Assembly (NCBI GenBank): GCA_036571765.1
Contig: BROE01000003.1
Span: 8,925,732-8,989,731, forward strand
Origin: Plecoglossus altivelis
Taxonomy: Eukaryota; Chordata; Actinopteri; Osmeriformes; Plecoglossidae
DNA: 64,000 nucleotides
Direction: 5' to 3'
The notes below the pieces were generated by a model. It was not told the DNA's origin. It saw only the letters and a program-made list of their open reading frames with translations, and did not search any database. Numbering within the stretch: position 1 is the stretch's first letter; each line of letters starts with the position of its first letter. The position numbers were made by a program, and so were the translations under genes. Shown piece after piece: positions 61,501 to 64,000 of the stretch.

Positions 61501-63068
61501 AACTAAAACAACACATGATTTAACATGCAACCTTTACAACATATACACTGGGCATAATCCACACTATGTAGGTGAGACATGGCATTTTATTTTAGTCCCG
61601 GTGAGGAGTCCCCGCTCTGGTGGAAGCCCTGTTATTTTTAGTTGAGATGGAATCAATGTGAGTAGTTGTCAGTGACTAAATCCAACCAGGAACTGCTTGG
61701 TCAGTCGAGGCAAAGGAGGAAGGCCGAATCCACGGCCCTTATGGCAACAATTCAACCTTGTTGAGTCTCTGGCTCTGATGAGTCTGTGAGTAATCACAGA
61801 GACAGTGGCTAATTGATCTGATCAAAGAGATGTGAACCTTGGTTAAGCAATAATAAATCGTAAATGACCACTTCAGCTCCTTAAGGGTTGTTCTGGTTGT
61901 GGCTATGATGATAGAGAAAGCACAGTCCATGTAACCCACACTTACGGAGATCCTAGCTGATTCAACACACACAGGTAAATACACACAGGTAAACACAAAC
62001 ACACGTAAACAGGTACAGATAAACACACACCCTTACACACACAGGTAAAAACGTACAGGTAAACATACACACGCACAGGTAAACACACACAAACCTCTTT
62101 ATCTCGTTCAATCTGCAGTCCAGCCTCCAACAGTCCACATTCAAACTCTTCCCTGATGAGGGCCTTTTCTTCCATAGTCATTTTAGACTCCTCCCCCGAT
62201 CCATCCAGCCCAACCCCTTGCCCCTCCCCCAGCTCGGCATGTGCATCAGATCTCACAGCTGCTGGCATTGGCAGGCTCCCATTGGACACGATGGAAAGAC
62301 GTGGTTGGGAAGTCCGCCTCTTCTTGTAATGATAGGCTAGAACGTAGTCCACCTTCCTGCGTCCATCGGAGAAGAACAGTCCACGGCCAAGCTCTATGTT
62401 GGACTCCTGCAACAAGACAAGCCTTTCTGGATGATCTTGTTGTGAAATGACGAGACTTAAGGTTCAGGGTGATGTGTGAGAGGGAGCCGTTAAGGGGTTA
62501 AGGCAGGGACAGGCAGAGCTACAGACAACCAGTATGGAGGGGCTAGCACGCACACCCATACGATGATGGGTCCCTCTCTGTAGCTGGAGGAAGAGTTTGG
62601 GAGGTTAGAGGGGACTGGGGGAACTGGAGGTTTTGGGAATGTGGGAGTGATATATGGGCGAGAGGATAAGGTTTTGGGGAGGTGTGAGGAGTGTAGGGAG
62701 TGAGCCTATGTGGAGAGGTGTGAGAAGTGGAGGGGGGAGGTTTTAGGGAGGGGTGAGGAATTCAGCGGTGAGAGGTTGTGTAGAGACGTGTGGGGCGCAT
62801 ACGAGGGGGGGGGGCAATAGGGTGAGGTTAGAGAGGGAAGATCTGAGGAGTGTAGGAGAGGCTATGTGGAGAGGTGCAGAGGTGTGCAGGGAGTCAGGGT
62901 GGGGGTATAGTGTCTCACCATAGGGGGCTGGTCTCCTCCAGAATTGGGGTTGGCATTCGGGTTTCCATTGGCCGTGTCCACCCCCAACTCTGAGAGTGAG
63001 CGGGCGAGTGAGAGCAGCTTCTCTGACTGGATGGATGACGACTCACTCATCGCTGTGGCAACACGCAT
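52291..63068 (-). CDS. ano2: Anoctamin (TMEM16) calcium-activated chloride channel, ANO2-like
   Basis: Twenty-six exons keep one frame and give about 1310 aa. Exons: 63068-62919, 62406-62095, 60969-60871, 60619-60447, 60343-60289, 60158-60107, 59870-59815, 59692-59645, 59538-59474, 59259-59125, 58968-58808, 58625-58543, 57858-57781, 57693-57643, 57016-56942, 56835-56634, 56547-56436, 56123-56066, 55847-55747, 55624-55470, 55266-55114, 54659-54607, 54306-54128, 53877-53772, 53629-53053, 52934-52291. It should be a dimeric plasma-membrane chloride channel. Landmarks: GRRKVDYVLAYHYKKR (dimerisation domain), KYFGEQIGLYFAWLGVYTQL (TM1), NFTMCPLCDGVCDYW loop, and calcium ligands in PEYMEM and EIRLD. 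KFSVITN and LSIVSNG favour ANO2 over ANO1. The C-terminus is about 300 residues longer than human ANO2. The start (MRVATAM) is inferred; an acceptor at 63092 could extend it upstream. The exon 13 donor (AAT|GTGCGG) is weak. Confidence 0.92.
56190..56412. repeat. GACA/GGCA-rich simple repeat in ano2 intron 17
   Basis: Irregular GACAGACA and GGCA tetranucleotides, with a cleaner (GACA)n run near 56380-56406. Confidence 0.85.
58470..58515. repeat. (GA)n microsatellite in ano2 intron 12
   Basis: About 22 GA units starting about 28 bp beyond the donor of the exon at 58625-58543. On the coding strand it reads (CT)n. Confidence 0.95.
61970..62094. repeat. ACACACAGGTAAAC minisatellite in ano2 intron 2
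   Basis: Seven or eight imperfect units of about 14-18 bp based on ACACACAGGTAAAC abut the donor of the exon at 62406-62095. On the minus (coding) strand they read GTTTACCTGTGTGT, so the repeat starts essentially at the splice site. Confidence 0.85.
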
Positions 63069-63091
63069 TCGCTCTGTCCCGTTCCATGCTT

Positions 63092-63747
63092 CTGTGAGAG
63101 GGGACACACACGCAAATACACCATATATTATAGACTAAGGTACAGGATTGGGTTGGGCCAAATTATGTCTAAATGTTTTCTGCATTTAGAATACATTCTT
63201 ATAATAGTGCAACCTTGCCTCAGAATACACACACTTCTTCTTACAAGATAATTTTATGCAACGGCCTACCTAAATAAATTCCTTGTTGAACAAACTATTT
63301 CACTAACAAAATTGTTTTCTGATTCTGATTGTCTAGAGTCTATGAAGATGTGTTTGTAGATTTTTTGTTAGTTGATACATTTGTTCAAGTCCAGCTCACC
63401 TGAACAACATCCTTTTCTACGTTTATGGGAAAGTTTCAAACAGCAGGGAAAGTTGATAGCATAAACAAACGCAGCATCTTCTCCAGCCTATCTCCTTTCT
63501 CCATTCTTTCTTTCCAGAACCTGGCCCAGTGGTCATGCATAGCATCCATGAGACCATAACTAGTTAACTCAGAGTTTTGGCTTGAAGAGATTTTGTCCTA
63601 ACCGAACAACCTTTTTAATGGTGAATATCTGGCCATGGTGGTTTTTCACTGAAAAAACATGGTGTCCATTACCTAACCGGACACACACCCAAACAGACAC
63701 ATCTGCCTGTGGTGGCTGGCTTAAGCAAATGGTGCCAGCACACAAGT

Positions 63748-63823
<76 letters not shown>

Positions 63824-64000
63824 ACACACACACATACCACAGCATCTGATACAGGTTTACGAGTTAGTCAGCAAACACAAGCCCCACACAGAAATAGTCA
63901 TTAACTAAAGGAAAGGTTAAGAGGTCAATGAAGTCTGAACGTCAATTCTCATTTGTGACTGAGATGGGAGTCAGCCATAAGTAACACAAACATATCTACT
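63092..64000 (-). other. ano2: Upstream of ano2 exon 1 (intron or promoter)
   Basis: The exon carrying the inferred ATG is preceded by CTCTCACAG at 63092, so at least one upstream exon exists, probably beyond this window. The region holds no exon I can support. It contains the long (CA)n array at 63751-63834. Confidence 0.55.
63751..63834. repeat. (CA)n microsatellite
   Basis: About 42 CA units with one TC interruption, the longest dinucleotide array in the window. Confidence 0.95.

Noticed and set aside
1..64000. CRISPR arrays, operons, phage or toxin systems
   Set aside because: No spacer-repeat arrays or prokaryotic gene organisation exist; the tandem repeats are micro- and minisatellites of a vertebrate genome.

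Overview
This window is vertebrate genomic DNA, almost certainly from a ray-finned (teleost) fish. It has split genes with consensus GT-AG introns, dense CA/GA/CTGC microsatellites, tRNA-derived SINEs, and decayed Tc1, hAT and TTAA-flanked elements. The proteins resemble vertebrate families. No bacterial operon, CRISPR array or phage feature is present.

Layout. Positions 1-18984 hold the 5' part of an insulin-like growth factor 1 receptor gene (igf1r) on the minus strand: coding exon 1 (18891-18984), coding exon 2 (11257-11820), all of intron 1 and the start of a very long intron 2. The 5' UTR and promoter lie just above 18985. Next, on the same strand, is a complete cfap161 gene (22877-24948, 8 exons, 298 aa). 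Then comes a repeat-rich gap with a broken hAT transposase gene split by a SINE. On the plus strand is an 8-exon HJURP-like centromere histone chaperone (28151-31062, 630 aa). From 32.8 to 34.0 kb is an unrecognised exon cluster with a local exon duplication, followed by a dead Tc1-like transposon (34536-36067), a coding-like minisatellite, a terminal-exon-like ORF, and a two-exon THAP zinc-finger gene (36884-38357). Positions 40.6-43.2 kb hold a second copy of a dispersed sequence and a non-autonomous hAT element with an exact 8-bp target duplication.

The right third is on the minus strand: a complete ceramide synthase gene, best match cers3 (44856-47723, 10 exons, 373 aa), a 3'-truncated ecto-ADP-ribosyltransferase (49127-49698), some unassigned coding-like stretches (50.6-51.6 kb), and a 26-exon anoctamin, best match ano2 (52291-63068, about 1310 aa from the inferred start).

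The genes are functionally unrelated: growth-factor signalling, cilia, centromere, sphingolipid synthesis and a calcium-activated chloride channel. From general knowledge, human IGF1R, CERS3 and CFAP161 all map to distal 15q, so part of the window looks like ancestral linkage; HJURP and ANO2 do not map there in human. Exon models were built by hand from reading-frame continuity, splice consensus and remembered family similarity. No alignment or database search was run.
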